Source of the DNA: Dallia pectoralis
Taxonomy: Eukaryota; Chordata; Actinopteri; Esociformes; Umbridae
Reading direction: 5' to 3'
Length of the DNA: 64,000 bases
Assembly: GCA_029465975.1 (NCBI GenBank)
Contig: CM055753.1
Coordinates: forward strand, 5,190,633-5,254,632
This document shows positions 22,201 to 36,485 of this stretch, piece by piece. Position 1 is the stretch's first letter. Each line of letters begins with the position of its first letter. A program made the position numbers and the translations under genes. Under the pieces are notes generated by a model that did no database searches, was not told the origin of the DNA, and saw nothing but the letters and a program-made list of their open reading frames with translations.

Positions 22201-22860
22201 TCAAACCCATCTGACCACTAATTTTATTCATCCCAGTTACTGGTCGTAATCTTTCTGGTTCTAACGCCTCCGCTAGTTCTCCTCCAGTTCTATCAGTCAG
22301 TCAGTCTCTCATGTTAGTCAGTCAGTCTCTCATGTTAGTCAGCAGGGTGTGTGTGTGTGTCTGTGTGTGTGTGTGTGTGTGTTCTGACGATACCCAACTG
22401 GATTGTATAGGTGGGAGGGTGGGAGAAAGACACTGACCCACAACCCTGGGGACTTCCTGTTTCTTCATTCCTTTTCATTATGCTGTCTCATGTTCCCTGT
22501 TCCTCAGACAAACCTAGTGCTCTATATTTTCTTTATCACACACACACACACACACACACTCTCTGTGACTCTTCATCTTACGGCCGTTTACCAGTGAAAT
22601 ACGACTGTGCCCAGATAAATGTCAGTGCTCCATCTTTCCCGGAGACATAAAGTGCTAATGGAGACAACATATCACAGTCCAAATCATTGCTATAAAAACT
22701 CCCAGCGTGCCTTGCAGCTGGGCCACGGCTCCTGTGACTGGGCCGGACAATGTGACGTCGGCATGGCAATACCTAGAGTGAGATGAAGTGATGTCATACA
22801 TCTTAAAATTCTCGTGAAAGTCTGTGTAGTCGCGGTGATGAATTTATCTTTTTCACTACG
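22200..22860. other. Unique sequence with small microsatellites
   Basis: (GT)n at 22347-22382, (CA)n at 22538-22560 and a twice-repeated CAGTCTCTCATGTTAGTC near 22300. No gene is seen. Confidence 0.5.
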
Positions 22861-23106
22861 TAGAACTGAGGCGACCGTTCTGAGGAGTCATTTAAGCCAA
22901 TCGTGGACGCGGTTGACTCTCACGTCATTCTTGGTCTCTAAATCAGGTGACAACATTGGTCGCATTCTGTCGTGGTTAAAGTATGTTATCCTGTCCTTCA
23001 AGAAAGGTCTTTAGTCCACAGGAACAGGTGAATCGGGATTGTTTCCTAATTGGCCGAGTGTGTTCACGTTCTCCGGGGGGAGTACGTCTCTGGATCTGTG
23101 GGAATT

Positions 23107-23365
23107 TGGAGGCCAGGTCAAGTAGCCTTTGGCGCCCAACACCCTGTCGCTTGTATGCGTTCTGTCATCTTCGGACCAACTGTCAGTCGGTACTCGTCCC
23201 TGCACACCACAAGTCTCTCTCTGACCCCGTTTTTTGGCCATAACAATTCATCCCTTGTGAAAGTCACTCAGGTCTTTAATCCGTCCCATTTCTCCGGCAT
23301 AACAGGCCGACTACCAAAACCGATTGTACGCTCGCCATCTAATCTACCCAGACCGTGAAATATGC
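23107..23365 (-). mobile_element. Second fragment of the 17.8-kb Tc1-like subfamily
   Basis: It shares GCCTTTGGCGCCCAACACYCTGT, ACTGTCAGTNGNTACTCG and CGCCATCTAATCTACCCA blocks, in the same order, with 18382-18640. It is probably part of a longer degraded copy beginning near 22860. No reading frame survives. Confidence 0.55.
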
Positions 23366-24638
23366 CCCTGTTAGGAGATAAGCATCTCTATTTGATTCCT
23401 CCGTGAGCGGTCATAACATGTTGTCTCGTCCACGCGGTGGTCACCGACCTTTAACCTACAGTATTACACGTCGTAACAACACGTGATCTACAGGTGTGTT
23501 AATAGCTACCCTCCCTCTATATTAATTACCCTTCTCCCACCAAACGCAGCGTCCGTGACTGAATGGAACGTGTAATTGGTTCTCTGCAGCAGCTACGAGC
23601 ACAAAGGAACAAGAGACATTACATTTGCATTCAAGATGAGGAAAGGTTGAGAGAGAGAGAGAGAGAGGGTGAGTTAGATACAATGCCCCCCGGACCTAAC
23701 CCTCCAGCTCTGCGGAACATTGCTCCCATAGTTTCCCTCCCCCATTCTCCCCCCTCACTCCATCTCGACCCGGTTCCATTCCTCCCAACCATCGTTCTCT
23801 CCCTCTCTCTCTATCCCCCTCTCCCCCTTTCTTTCTCCCTCTCTAACCACCCCCGTCCTGGATCTCAGTGTGTCTCGCTTTTATTGTCTCTGCAGATAGT
23901 TCCAAGGTCACCATGAGCGAGCTCATTAGAGCTGCCTGCATATTGTGCCCTTACTGGTGCCTGGTGTGGAGAAGCCAGTGAGAAAGGAGAGGGTGGAGGA
24001 AGGCTTTCTGAAGGAGAGAGGGTGGAGAGAAAGGCTTTCTAAACGCTGGTAATCAGAGAAGGACAAGGGAGGGGCATTAATAACTGAATATGTAGAATTG
24101 CATTTTTTTCCCAGGCCGACCGTTTCTTTCTCTTCTGCTCTCCCGTTCTCTGTGGCACACACACTGACACCCTCCAGAGGATTGTTCCCCACCAGCCTGA
24201 TAAGCGTTCGTCGTTTGTCTCCTGGTTTTCCATAATACAGTTTAAACCCCGAATTATGTTCGAGCTGACCCCCACTGTGTCTCCATTCCCTCGGCCAACG
24301 AGGTCAGGGGCGTTATGCAGGTGCGCCTTCACGTCACGCAGTCGCGCACCTTTCATTCCACTTCACTAGACCCTATAGAGCTGCATAGTGTTCTATAGAG
24401 CTCCCATAGGACTCAATAGAGCTAATACCGTGCGTAATAGAGCTCTCCAAAGGTTTCCACGGGCTCTTGTGTTGGCTCTGCTCAAAAGGTGTGCACCAGG
24501 TAGAGAATGTTACGTCTTTAGACATTTTAATATGAAATCAACGTAATGAAACAAACAACCGCTTGTCTTTAACTGTACTATATTCGGAATTTGTCAGGAA
24601 TCCGGCTGTGAGTGTGGCAGAAACCAGACGCTGAGCTT
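23366..24638. other. Unique sequence, no gene seen
   Basis: Pyrimidine-rich text at 23740-23850 and several short frames without support. Confidence 0.5.
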
Positions 24639-24954
24639 TGTTACGTTCGTGGGGGTTTTATGACCGGTTACCCAAACTAACAACGAACAGAACACATAAC
24701 TCACTTTGAATTGAAGTTGCGCAAACGCGACTTACTAACATAACAAATACGTATATGCAACACAGACACTCACTGATATTAACACATAACAATCAATGCG
24801 AAGCAAAGTGACACCAACTTCCCGTGACCTAAATAGCACTCTGCTAATCGCTAATCATCACCAGCTGTGCTCACATCAACACTATCAACGGAACACAGGA
24901 AGTACACCTCACTAAACTCCCCGTGTGGATAAAAAAAACTCATCCTACGTGACA
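24639..24954 (-). mobile_element. Probable solo LTR related to the complete element
   Basis: On the minus strand this 316-bp segment begins TGTCACGTAGGATGAG and ends CGAACGTAACA. In the same order as the 6448 LTR it has ACTTCCTGTGTT, AGCACAGCTG, TTGCTTCGCATTG, GTGAGTGT and AAGTCGCG. No interior or second LTR is adjacent and no clear target duplication is seen. This suggests an older recombined (solo) copy of a related family. Confidence 0.65.
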
Positions 24955-26019
24955 GAATTGGGGGAAACGGTTGACAAAAGACAAAAACATGTTTTTAACA
25001 TATCAAAAATGAAATTGTGGCGTAGTGAAAATGTAGTGCAGCACTTTATCTGGTACACATTTATTCCAATCTATTGGCGGCTATTGGTCCTAGTTAGGTT
25101 GGTGTGAATGGATTGTGTAATAATCTGCTGAGCGCTACCTATCTCCAGCTGAGTGTGCACCTGATGTCCGCATGGATGTTACTGCCACCATGGCCTGGGA
25201 AAGAGAGCTCACAGTTGATGTAGAGAGACAGTCATGGATTTACCTTTACACAGATCGGTTTAGCAGACAGACACTCCTAATCAATAGAACCATACGAGAG
25301 GGAGAGAGAGAGAGAGAGAGAGGAAATTGGAGAGAGGGAAGTAAAGAGGAGTCGAGACAGGGAGAAAAGAGAGACAGTGATATGGAGACAGGAAAAGAGA
25401 GACAGTGAAGGGGTCGGAGGTTAATGTCAGGTGTTAGAGTGATGGTCATTGATAGTAAAGTGATTTTCATTTTGTACAGTGGAGTGTATAGATCTGGAAG
25501 ACGACAGCCTGTCTGGCACCATTTTCCCTACGTAGTGTCCACTCTCCAATAAAAGGTGGCCGTTTGGGATACAGCCGTGCCTCAAAAGAGCCTTAACTCA
25601 CTTCACTGTGATCGTCAAGACTGACACGATTAACGTGCTGGAGGCGAGGTGGGCGGAACAATGATTGACAGGATGCGCCATATGAGCGCTCTGACGGGTG
25701 CGGCGTTTCGGGGGAGCCGTCCAGGAACAAGGATTTAGACCCATCATAAAGGAATTCTCGGCCCGGCTCTAGCTCATCCGGACACGTTTATGCCTTTTTA
25801 TTTTCAGGTCCATTGCAGCCGAACACCAAGATGTGATTTACACCTGCTTGGCAGGACTATAGGCACTGCACCAGGAGAAACAGGTGGAGGTAGGAAGGGA
25901 GGGTGAGGAGGGGTGGGGGGAAGTAAAGAAGGAGGGCTGAGGAGGAACAGGGAGTGCCATGATGTAATGGAGGGTGAACAAAGAGAAAGAGAGAAGGTGG
26001 GTACCATCTGGTTATATTC
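24955..26019. other. Unique sequence, no gene seen
   Basis: A GA-rich stretch (25300-25410) and a unique block at 25600-25800 holding the PBX-MEIS motif. Confidence 0.5.
25662..25671 (+). promoter_or_regulatory. PBX-MEIS/PREP decamer
   Basis: TGATTGACAG is the exact consensus for PBX with MEIS/PREP cofactors. It lies in unique sequence between simple repeats. A related TGATTGACAC is at 32322-32331. Confidence 0.35.
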
Positions 26020-26400
26020 AGGGACAAAGAGACAGACGCAGACAGAGACTGATATAGAGACAGACACAGAGAGACAGGGAGACAGACCCAGACAGTGACA
26101 GACTAACACAGTCAGGCAGACCCAGACAGACGGACACAGTCAGGCAGAGACAAACACAGTCAGGCAGACCCAGACAGACGGAGAGACAGACCAACACAGT
26201 CAGAGAGAGAGACAGTCAGACAGAGAGACCGACCAACACAGTCAGAGAGAGAGACAGTCAGACAGAGAGACCGACCGACACAGTCAGACAGAATGACAGA
26301 CGAACACAGTCAGGCAGAGACAGACAGACACAGGGTCAGACAGAGAGACAGACCAACACAGTCAGACAGACACAGGGTCAGACAGACACAGACAGACGGC
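26020..26400. repeat. Degenerate CAGACA-rich repeat
   Basis: Irregular units of CACAGTCAGGCAGA, CAGACAGA and GAGAGACAGTCAGACAG. No fixed period over the whole length. Confidence 0.85.
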
Positions 26401-26681
26401 ATACACAGAGCATACACAACATACAATTCATGTTTTATCAACAAATGGCTGTTCGTCACAGTTGTAGATCACTGGAAAGCCAAAATTCTGCCAAACTGGT
26501 GATTTAAATACAGCTGGAGGATTCTTGGTTTATCAATAAATAGTGCCACTAGCCATTGTAGAACAAGCAGTACTTATTAGTGTGGACCTCACAAAACAGC
26601 AGTTGAAAAAGCTCCAACGATTATTATCATTTTGATTTCAACTGTACTTGTGTTTCAACAAAACAGCCTAATGTGTTTTAG

Positions 26682-29429
26682 AGAGATACAGGACACATCG
26701 AGAGAGACAGGACACATAGAGAGACAGGACACATAGAGAGAGACAGGACACATAGAGAGAGACAGGACACATAGAGAGAGACAGGACACATGGAGAGAGA
26801 CAGGACACATAGAGAGAGACAGGACACAGAGAGAGACAGGACACATAGAGAGAGACAGGACACATAGAGAGACAGGACACATAGAGAGACAGGACACATA
26901 GAGAGACAGGACACATAGAGAGAGACAGGACACATAGAGAGAGACAGGACACATAGAGAGAGACAGGACACATAGAGAGACAGGACACATAGAGAGACAG
27001 GACACATAGAGAGAGACAGGACACATAGAGAGAGACAGGACACATGGAGAGAGACAGGACACATGGAGAGAGACAGGACACATAGAGAGAGACAGGACAC
27101 AACGAGAGAGACAGGACACAACGAGAGAGACAGGACACAACGAGAGAGACAGGACACAACGAGAGAGACAGGACACATAGAGAGACAGGACACATAGAGA
27201 GACAGGACACATAGAGAGAGACAGGACACATAGAGAGAGACAGGAGACATAGAGAGAGACAGGACACAACGAGAGACAGGACACATAGAGAGAGACAGGA
27301 CACATAGAGAGAGACAGGACACATGGAGAGAGACAGGACACATAGAGAGAGACAGGACACATAGAGAGAGACAGGACACATAGAGAGAGACAGGACACAT
27401 AGAGAGAGACAGGACACATAGAGAGACAGGACACATAGAGAGAGACAGGACACATAGAGAGAGACAGGACACATAGAGAGAGACAGGACACATGGAGAGA
27501 GACAGGACACATGGAGAGACAGGACAGGACACATGGAGAGAGACAGGACATAGAGAGAGACAGGACACATAGAGAGAGACAGGACACATAGTGAGAGAGA
27601 CAGGACACATAGAGACAGGACATAGAGACAGGACATAGAGACAGGACATAGTGACAGGACATAGTGACAGGAGACAGGACATAGAGACAGGACACATGAC
27701 AGAGAGACAGGACATAGAGACAGGACACAGGACAGAGAGACAGGACATAGAGACAGGACATAGTGACAGGAGACAGGACATAGAGACAGGACATAGTGAC
27801 AGGAGACAGGACATAGAGACAGGACACATAGAGAGAGACAGGACACATAGAGAGAGACAGGACACATGAGAGAGACAGGACACATAGAGAGACAGGACAC
27901 ATAGAGAAAGACAGGACATAGAAAGACAGGACACATAGAGAAAGACAGGACACATAGAGAAAGACAGGACACATAGTGACAGGAAAGACAGGACACATAG
28001 AGAGACAGGACACATGACAGGAGACAGGACACATGGAGAGAGACAGGACACATGGAGAGAGACAGGACACATGGAGAGAGACAGGACACATGACAGAGAC
28101 AGGACATAGAGACAGGACACATGGAGACAGAGACAGGACACATGGAGAGAGACAGGACACATGACAGGACAGGAGGACAGAGAGACAGGACACATGGAGA
28201 GGAGACAGGAGACATGGAGAGAGACAGGACACATGAGAGAGAGACAGGACACATAGAGAGAGACAGGACACAGAGAGAGAGACAGGACACATAGAGAGAG
28301 ACAGGACATAGAGACAGGACACAGGACATAGAGACAGGACATAGAGACAGGAGACAGGAGAGAGACAGGACACATAGAGAGAGACAGGACACATAGAGAG
28401 ACAGGACACATGAGAGAGAGACAGGACACATAGAGAGACAGGACACATAGAGAGACAGGACACAGGACAGAGAGACAGGACACATGGAGAGAGACAGGAC
28501 ACATGGAGAGAGACAGGACACATGGAGAGAGACAGGACACATGGAGAGAGACAGGACACATGGAGAGAGACAGGACACATGGAGGAGAGACAGGACACAT
28601 GGACATAGAGACAGGACACATGGAGAGAGACAGGACACATAGAGAGACAGGACACATAGAGAGAGACAGGACACATAGAGAGAGACAGGACACATAGAGA
28701 GAGACAGGACACAACAGAGAGACAGGACACATGAGAGAGAGACAGGACACATAGAGAGAGACAGGACACATAGAGAGAGACAGGACACATAGAGAGAGAC
28801 AGGACACATGGAGAGAGACAGGACACATAGAGAGGGACAGGACACATAGAGAGAGACAGGACACATAGAGAGAGACAGGACACATAGAGAGAGACAGGAC
28901 ACAGGAGAGAGAGACAGGACACAACGAGAGAGACAGGACACAACGAGAGAGACAGGACACAACGAGAGAGACAGGACACAACGAGAGAGACAGGACACAG
29001 GGAGAGAGACAGGACACATAGAGAGAGACAGGACACATAGAGAGAGACAGGACACAGAGAGAGAGACAGGACACATAGAGAGAGACAGGACACATAGAGA
29101 GAGACAGGACACATAGAGAGAGACGGGACACATAGAGAGACAGGACACATAGAGAGGGACAGGACACATAGAGAGGGACAGGACACATAGAGAGGGACAG
29201 GACACATAGAGAGGGACAGGACACATAGAGAGAGACAGGACACATAGAGAGAGACAGGACACATAGAGAGAGACAGGACACATAGAGAGAGACAGGACAC
29301 ATAGAGAGAGACAGGACACATAGAGAGAGACAGGACACATAGAGAGAGACAGGACACATAGAGAGAGACAGGACACATAGAGAGAGACAGGACACATAGA
29401 GAGAGACAGGACACATAGAGAGAGACAAG
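26682..29429. repeat. 2.75-kb 19-bp minisatellite
   Basis: About 140 copies of a 19-bp unit, ACATAGAGAGAGACAGGAC, with local variants (ACATGGAG, ACAACGAG, missing GA, GGGACAGG). The minus strand has no stop in the unit in any frame, so false frames of 916-1034 residues run through it (MCPVSLYVSCLSL text). The unit variants cluster, as expected from repeated local expansion. Confidence 0.97.
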
Positions 29430-30039
29430 ACACAAAGACGGGAAGGTTGAGAAAACTAAGAGATGGAAGCAATTCTCCCCTTCTCTTCCTGTCTTTCTCT
29501 TCCTGTCTTCCTCCCCCTCTCCAGCCCATCCTCTTCTGCTGCTCATCCCTCTCTCTGATGAGTTATTAGGCCTGTCTGGCCCAGGAAGAGAGCGGCCATC
29601 TCTCCCCCGGCTGGCGCCCTGACAGAATAAATCACTGCCCTCCGCTATTCCCTCCCACAATCCCCCCAGGCGGCTGGGACACCCCGGCACATCCCTCTCC
29701 ACACCCGACCCCCTGCCTGCCGGCCTGCCTGCCTGTCCTGGCGTGTGTAAAATATTCATGGAGGCCCATTGATTGGGTCAGGCAGCCTTACAGGAGGCCA
29801 TTCGCAGAAGGATCAGGTCTCATCCTGAAAACACAGACGGCTCACTTGTAGTTAGGGGGGGGGGCATGGCTTAGGTCTCGACTGAAGATCCTCGCTACAA
29901 CACAACTCACTTACAAAGAGGGAGATAAAAGGAGATACAAGGGGCGGGGGGCGGGAGGAGGGAGGAGGGAGACGGCCAGTGATCTGTGGGTAATCCGGGT
30001 TTCTTGTGAAAGCTGATTGGAGGATATGGGGTGGCTCCC
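29430..30039. other. Unique sequence, no gene seen
   Basis: Moderately GC-rich sequence (29560-29760) with CCTGCCTG repeats; no splice-bounded coding segment is evident. Confidence 0.5.
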
Positions 30040-30705
30040 CCTCTATCTGTCTCTCTCTCTGACGGCTGTCTCTCTCTCTTTGACGGCTGTCTCTCTCTCT
30101 GACTGCTGTCTCTCACTCTGACGGCTGTCTCTCTCTCTCTAACTGCTGTCTCTCTCTGAAGGCTGTCTCTCTCTCTGACCGCTCTCTCTCTCTCTCTGAC
30201 GGCTGTCTCTCTCTCTGACGGCTGTCTCTCTCTCTGACGGCTGTCTCTCTCTCTGACGGCTGTCTCTCTCTCTGACGGCTGTCTCTCTCTCTGACGGCTG
30301 TCTCTCTCTCTGACGGCTGTCTCTCTCTCTGACGGCTGTCTCTCTCTCTCTCTAAGACGGCTGTCTCTCGCTCTCTGACAGCTGTCTCTCTCTCTAAAGG
30401 CTGTCTCTCTCTCTGACCGCTGTCTCTCTCTGACCGCTGTCTCTCTGACGGCTGTCTCTCTCTCTCTGACCGCTGTCTCTCTCTGACCGCTGTCTCTCTG
30501 ACGGCTGTCTCTCTCTCTCTGACCGCTGTCTCTCTCTGACCGCTGTCTCTCTGACGGCTGTCTCTCTCTCTCTGACAGCTGTCTCTCTCTCTAAAGGCTG
30601 TCTCTCTCTGACCGCTGTCTCTCTCTGACCGCTGTCTCTCTCTCTCTGACCGCTCTCTCTCTCTCTCTGACCGCTGTCTCTCTCTCTGACGACTGTCTCT
30701 CAGCT
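30040..30705. repeat. 17- to 20-bp minisatellite
   Basis: About 37 copies of TCTCTCTCTGACGGCTG with variable CT length and GACCGCTG or AAAGGCTG variants. Confidence 0.93.
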
Positions 30706-30709
30706 TTAC

Positions 30710-31675
30710 TAAAGGTAATGGTGTGCTGCAGCTGTGTCACTCTCTGCTTTGTAATTGGTACATTGGTGGAATGAAACAGGCTTGCAGCACGCATAAACCA
30801 TTTCTCACAAACACACACACGCGCAGATGCTTACATGGAGACATGCATGGACACATCCACACACACATCAGGGACCTGGGATAAAGCAGGGTGTTTGTGT
30901 GGCTGTGTTCGTCTGCTTGTGTGGGTGTATGTGTGTGTGTGTGTGTGTGACACCTGGCAGGCTGTCTTGCTGTCTCTACGCTGTAACATCTCTCTTTGTC
31001 ACTGCTGCCGCCAGAGAGGAGATGAGCTGTCAGGCATATTGTCAGCCATCCATCGGCAGAACACACACTCACAAAATACAAAACACTGCCACACGCACAC
31101 ACAAAGAAAGAGGAAATGGGTCACCAACTTTAGTTAGTGCTCTGTTTCTGGATTTTATGTCACAACCTTAAACAGTAGGCCTTCATGTTTCTTTATGTTC
31201 CACCACTTAAAAACTGTAGGCTATATCATTTGTTTGTGTACCGACACTTAAAAGGAAACATGGCAACTGGCAACTGGAAGGGCAAATTAGCAGCTGGAAG
31301 ACTGTCTGTTCACAGGATTCTGGTATCAATTACAAAATTAATCCCTTCAAGATATCCCCGGTAACGTATGTTCTTGGGAGCGATATTGTGTGAAGCCGGG
31401 AGAACTTAAAAGACAATTTCACTATTCTTTCGACTTATTGTGCAAGTTCCGCCCCAACTAACCCAGTGTAATCTGAAAGATGCCGTCGATGATGACGTTA
31501 TTTCAGTTGAAGCTCGGTGTCAACACTGGGTTTTATCTCCCCGTAACAGTTGCTGGTAGTGTTTAATCCACGTTCAATTTAACAGACGACTAATTGCCCT
31601 CCACTCCCATACGCGCAACCTTTCCCTTTTTATTGCACACGCTACGAATTGTCAGTCTTATAGCGCGCTCGCCTG

Positions 31676-31712
<37 letters not shown>

Positions 31713-32774
31713 GCTGGCACAATGAATTAAAGAGACAATTAAAACCCAGTTGACAGGGGTCCCTATCTCTCCTCTCCTCCTGTAGCGCTTCATTTAGAAG
31801 CCATTTGTCTCGTCTATGGATTTCCTATTTTTAATGGCGCCGTGCGCCGGGATAGAGGGGGCGCTTCTGGGGTGAGGCACTGGCGTGTTGAATAATAGAT
31901 GCCGCTCGTTCCCGTTCCCTTGCGGCGGGACGCGCGTGTCACTCCGCCTCTGGCGCCTCGAGACGACGGGAACGCGTTGCCGAGAATGGACCGGCCTGGA
32001 CCGCGATGGAAGGCTTCGTAGCTCGCCTCGCTCGCTCGTTGGCTGGGAGCGGGGTGGGGGGGTTAATGGCGAGGTGACTGACCGTTCGCAGTTATCACCC
32101 GGTTGTCACGGTACCCGCCCCGGTTCACTCCCCCTCTCTCTCCCCGGTAAAGGACGTATATCACGAACAGCGGGCCGCCACGGCGGCAGCGTGAGGTTGA
32201 TATATCGCCGCGGCCGTGTGCGAATGAATAGCCTAGTAATTATCCCGTTAAAAGGCCGGTCGGACAAAGAGAGCAGCGCTATAATTTAAATTGTTTTGTT
32301 TCCCTGCAGCCAGAGCCCGTCCTGTGATTGACACTTCAGCGAATGGGAGCGGTTATTTATATCCAATTCACTAATTGTAAAATGTAATAAGCTTCTTGGG
32401 CAGGACATTCTTGGAGCGTTGCATTCTCTCTTCCTCTCTTCCTCTTTCTCTCTCTCTCTCTCTCTCAGTCTCTCACCGTCTCTCTTTTCCTTTATCTTCC
32501 TCTCTTCCTCTCCTTTTCGATCTCTCCGTGTCTCTATTGCACTTTTTTTCTTCTCCCTGTCTGTTGCTATCTGTGGCTCTGCCTTGTCGTCTTGCCTTCG
32601 TCTTCCCTGACGTCTGCTCCTTTACTGTTTTCCTGTGAATATTACATCCCTTTACCCCCAAACATATCTCGCTATTTTGGTTTACCCCTCTGCCAAAATG
32701 TTCTCTCTTTTCGCTCATTCCAATCTTCTCTTTCCGTCTGTGTTTTTGTGTGTGCATCAAAGTAGCATTGTCGT
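30710..32774. other. Unique sequence with a GC-rich, homeodomain-motif-rich block
   Basis: 31800-32400 is high complexity, mixing GC-rich text with AT-rich homeobox-type cores (CTAGTAATTA, ATAATTTAAATTG, CACTAATTG) and TGATTGACAC. It is a candidate developmental enhancer. Pyrimidine-rich text follows at 32430-32560. No gene is seen. Confidence 0.45.
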
Positions 32775-33599
<825 letters not shown>

Positions 33600-33729
33600 A
33601 GGGGTAATTGAGCTCAGAGGGTTTTCTGTCTTTGGTGGCAGAGGGGAAATTGGAATCTTCAGAATCCATTAGAAATGCCTCTCTGCAGTCACTCCTAATG
33701 TGTGTTTGCGGCCGCGCAGTCCTCTCTGT

Positions 33730-33775
33730 GTGTGTGTGTGTGTGTGTGTGTGCGTGCGTGGGCCCGCGCGTGTGT
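33730..33775. repeat. (GT)n microsatellite
   Basis: Short (GT)n turning into GC/GT. Confidence 0.85.
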
Positions 33776-35734
33776 GCTGCGTGAATGATATTGAGGGATG
33801 GGATAGGGTTGGAGGAGATCTGGGATAGCCCCGAGATAAAACATGATGACAGTAGAGGAAGCAATGAGGACAGAGTGCACCAGTTCACTATGTAGGGCCC
33901 TTCAGACTCTATATATGGAATAATCCGGGAGAAAAGGTGTCACTAAAGGGTACCTGGGAGCCCCGCCCACCTCTAGCACATACACCCAAGGGTTTCTTCT
34001 GAATATTGTGCTCCAGTCCTCCTCTCTCCAGGACTGATATGTTTTTTGTCAACTATTGCTGTCTCCCAGGTCATATTGTCGTTCATAGCTTCGTCCGCAT
34101 TTTAGAAATTAAATAATTCAATTAATATTAACAGAAGTATACTGTTGTATTACAACACAACTAGCAAATATGTGTAATTTAATCTGAGTCATTTCATTGA
34201 ATGAGGGCAAATATGTTGCATCATCTATCAGTGGATCAATTACAGCTTGATTAGTATGTGTGGGTTTTGTACAGGTGTGCAGAATACCTCACTAACCCCC
34301 CCAGGGATAAGCCAGGAAGAGAACAGGAGAAACCCACAGCAGATGGTGTCATGCTTACTTCCTGGCCAAGAATTACCTCTCTGTCTCAAGTCTCTTTCTT
34401 CCTTTCTCTCTCTGTTTCAACTCTCTCTATTTCTCCCTTTCTTTCTCCGTTTCAACTCTCTCGATTTCTTCCTTTCTCTCTTTTTCAGCTCTCTCTATTT
34501 CTCCCTTTCTTTCTCTGTTTCAATTCTCTCTATTTATTCCTTTCTCTCTCTGTTTCAACGCTCTCTATTTCCTCCGTTGTCACTCTGTCTCTCACTCTCG
34601 CTTTCAACTCTAATTGATTTGTTGGCATGATGTAACAATATACATGTTACCAAAGTATTCTCTGGAAGCAATTAGTAACTTACTAGACAACAGCATTCAA
34701 GTGAATTTACATTGAAGAGGAACAACAGGATAATCGATAGACTCCATAATCAACTATAGAAATAACAATTAAACCATGAGTCTGGTTAATGGTTCTATCA
34801 ACTCATTTTGTGGCAGGCGGCAAAGTGCTGTGCTACCAAAGCGCAGATTTCTGTGTCCTCTAAAAGGATGACTAGCTTGTTTTCATCGGAAGCCATGAAT
34901 AATCGTTTCAAATTTGGGGAAATTACACTCTTAACTGCTTTATGTCTCTCTGACAATTTGTCAGAGAAAGCAGTTGTGTTTCAGTTTCTGTTGTGATACG
35001 GTCGATCACACAGACTCCACAGAGAGATAGTTTCTCTGGTGTCGATCCTTTATAAAGGCAAGGCTGTACTCACAGAGTCTGTAGATTGTCAAGGTCTTTC
35101 CTAGGGGCTTTTGTTTTTACACTAGGATACAAATTCCAAGAAATTTCAAAGAAGACACTAGACGTGCGATTATGTTGTCGTGGAAACTCACAGATATCGA
35201 AGGCTCTAGACGCCACCTTTCGAGGTAGAAAACAATTGTTTTGGAACTGTTTGAATAAATCCTAAATCAAAATTAGTCCAGTGTGGGAGCTATTTGTACC
35301 ACGTGAGAGCTATTTTTCCCCGTTAACTTGTTCATTTAAATTGTCCTCTTATCAGACCAGGACACATCACATGTATGTGCACACGTTTGCAGGGTAATGT
35401 GTGCTGGGCGAACAACAACCGATTATATTCACTCTGTCTCTGTGAGCCTATTTAGACCACGTCAGTTGTCATGGACACGATTTCATTTGAATAACATTAC
35501 CATAATATGCAAATCACTGGCGTACTGGAGACCACCATGGGGTGTCAGCCACGCGTGAATGCCGGCGGGGGGGACAAGGTCAATGGCGAGCATGAGTCAT
35601 CTGTCTGTCCTCAGAGGAACGCGAGCGTCAACCCAGCCAGCGGGCTGCGTCGGCCGTTTGTTGTCATCGCAGCCTTCTGTTGTCATTTTTGTCATGCCCG
35701 GGTCGAGTGATACTGCTAAATATTACCCAGAAGA
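33776..35734. other. Unique sequence, no gene seen
   Basis: AT-rich intergenic sequence. 35380-35700 is higher complexity and contains an octamer ATGCAAAT near 35507. No supported coding segment. Confidence 0.5.
34390..34575. repeat. ~36-bp pyrimidine-rich minisatellite
   Basis: About five copies of a unit with CTTTCTCTCTCTGTTTCAAC and TCTCTCTATTTCTTC. Confidence 0.85.
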
Positions 35735-36485
35735 GGGGATTCCGGGGTGCTGGCCTTCTAGGCAGAGTTGCAAAGAAAAAGCCCTCTCATACTGGCAAAT
35801 AAAACGACAAGTTTAAGACGAGCAAATGACCACAGACACGGGACTGAGGATGTAATGTCTAGAAGGCCAGCATCCCAGAGTCGACTCGTTAATGTTGACG
35901 TGGAGTCAGCGGGTGCTATTTAATATAGCTGACAGTTGAGGACCTGTGAGGAGTCTTAAACTCGACACTGTCATGTATTTGTCCTCGTGCTACGTTGTGC
36001 ACTGGGGCCTCCCACTCCTCTTTCTATTCTGGTTAGATACTGTTTGTGTTGTTCTGTGAAGGGAGTGGTACATATCGTTGTGCAAGATCTTCAGTCCCTA
36101 ATTTCTCAGAAGGAGAATAGACTGATACTTTTTGCGGAAAAGTTTCTTGTTATAGACTATTTTAAGGCTGTAATCAAACCTACGAACGCAGATGTTCCGC
36201 ATACTGAAAAAGTCTAAAGAAGGCCAGTTTTCATCAGTGCTAACATAGTGCAGAATGGTATTCTAATGATAAATTAGCCTTTTAAAATTATAAATTTGGA
36301 TTAGCAAACACAATGCCTACGTCGATATCCTATTGAAAATCTGCAGTTTCCAGCTACAATAGTTACAACCTTAACCATGTCTACAGTATATTTTATATGA
36401 ATGTGATGTTATTTATATGAACAAATGTGCTTTTCTTTAAAAAAAACAAGGACATTTCTAAGTGACCCCGGACTTTTGAGTGGCA
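35735..36485. mobile_element. Second Tc1/mariner-like relic of the same fold-back type
   Basis: It contains CTGGCCTTCTAGGCAGAGTTGCAAAGAAAAAG (in two parts) and, 110 bp later, the inverted CTAGAAGGCCAGCATCCCAG. These are followed by minus-strand transposase text (GGGCCTCCCACTCCTCTTTC) and the outer end AAGTGACCCCGGACTTTTGAG. The left end is missing. Multiple disruptions make it non-functional. Confidence 0.75.

Noticed and set aside
26655..29759. Open frames of 916-1034 residues on the minus strand
   Set aside because: They are the translation of a 19-bp tandem repeat with no stop in any frame; there is no domain and no splice context.
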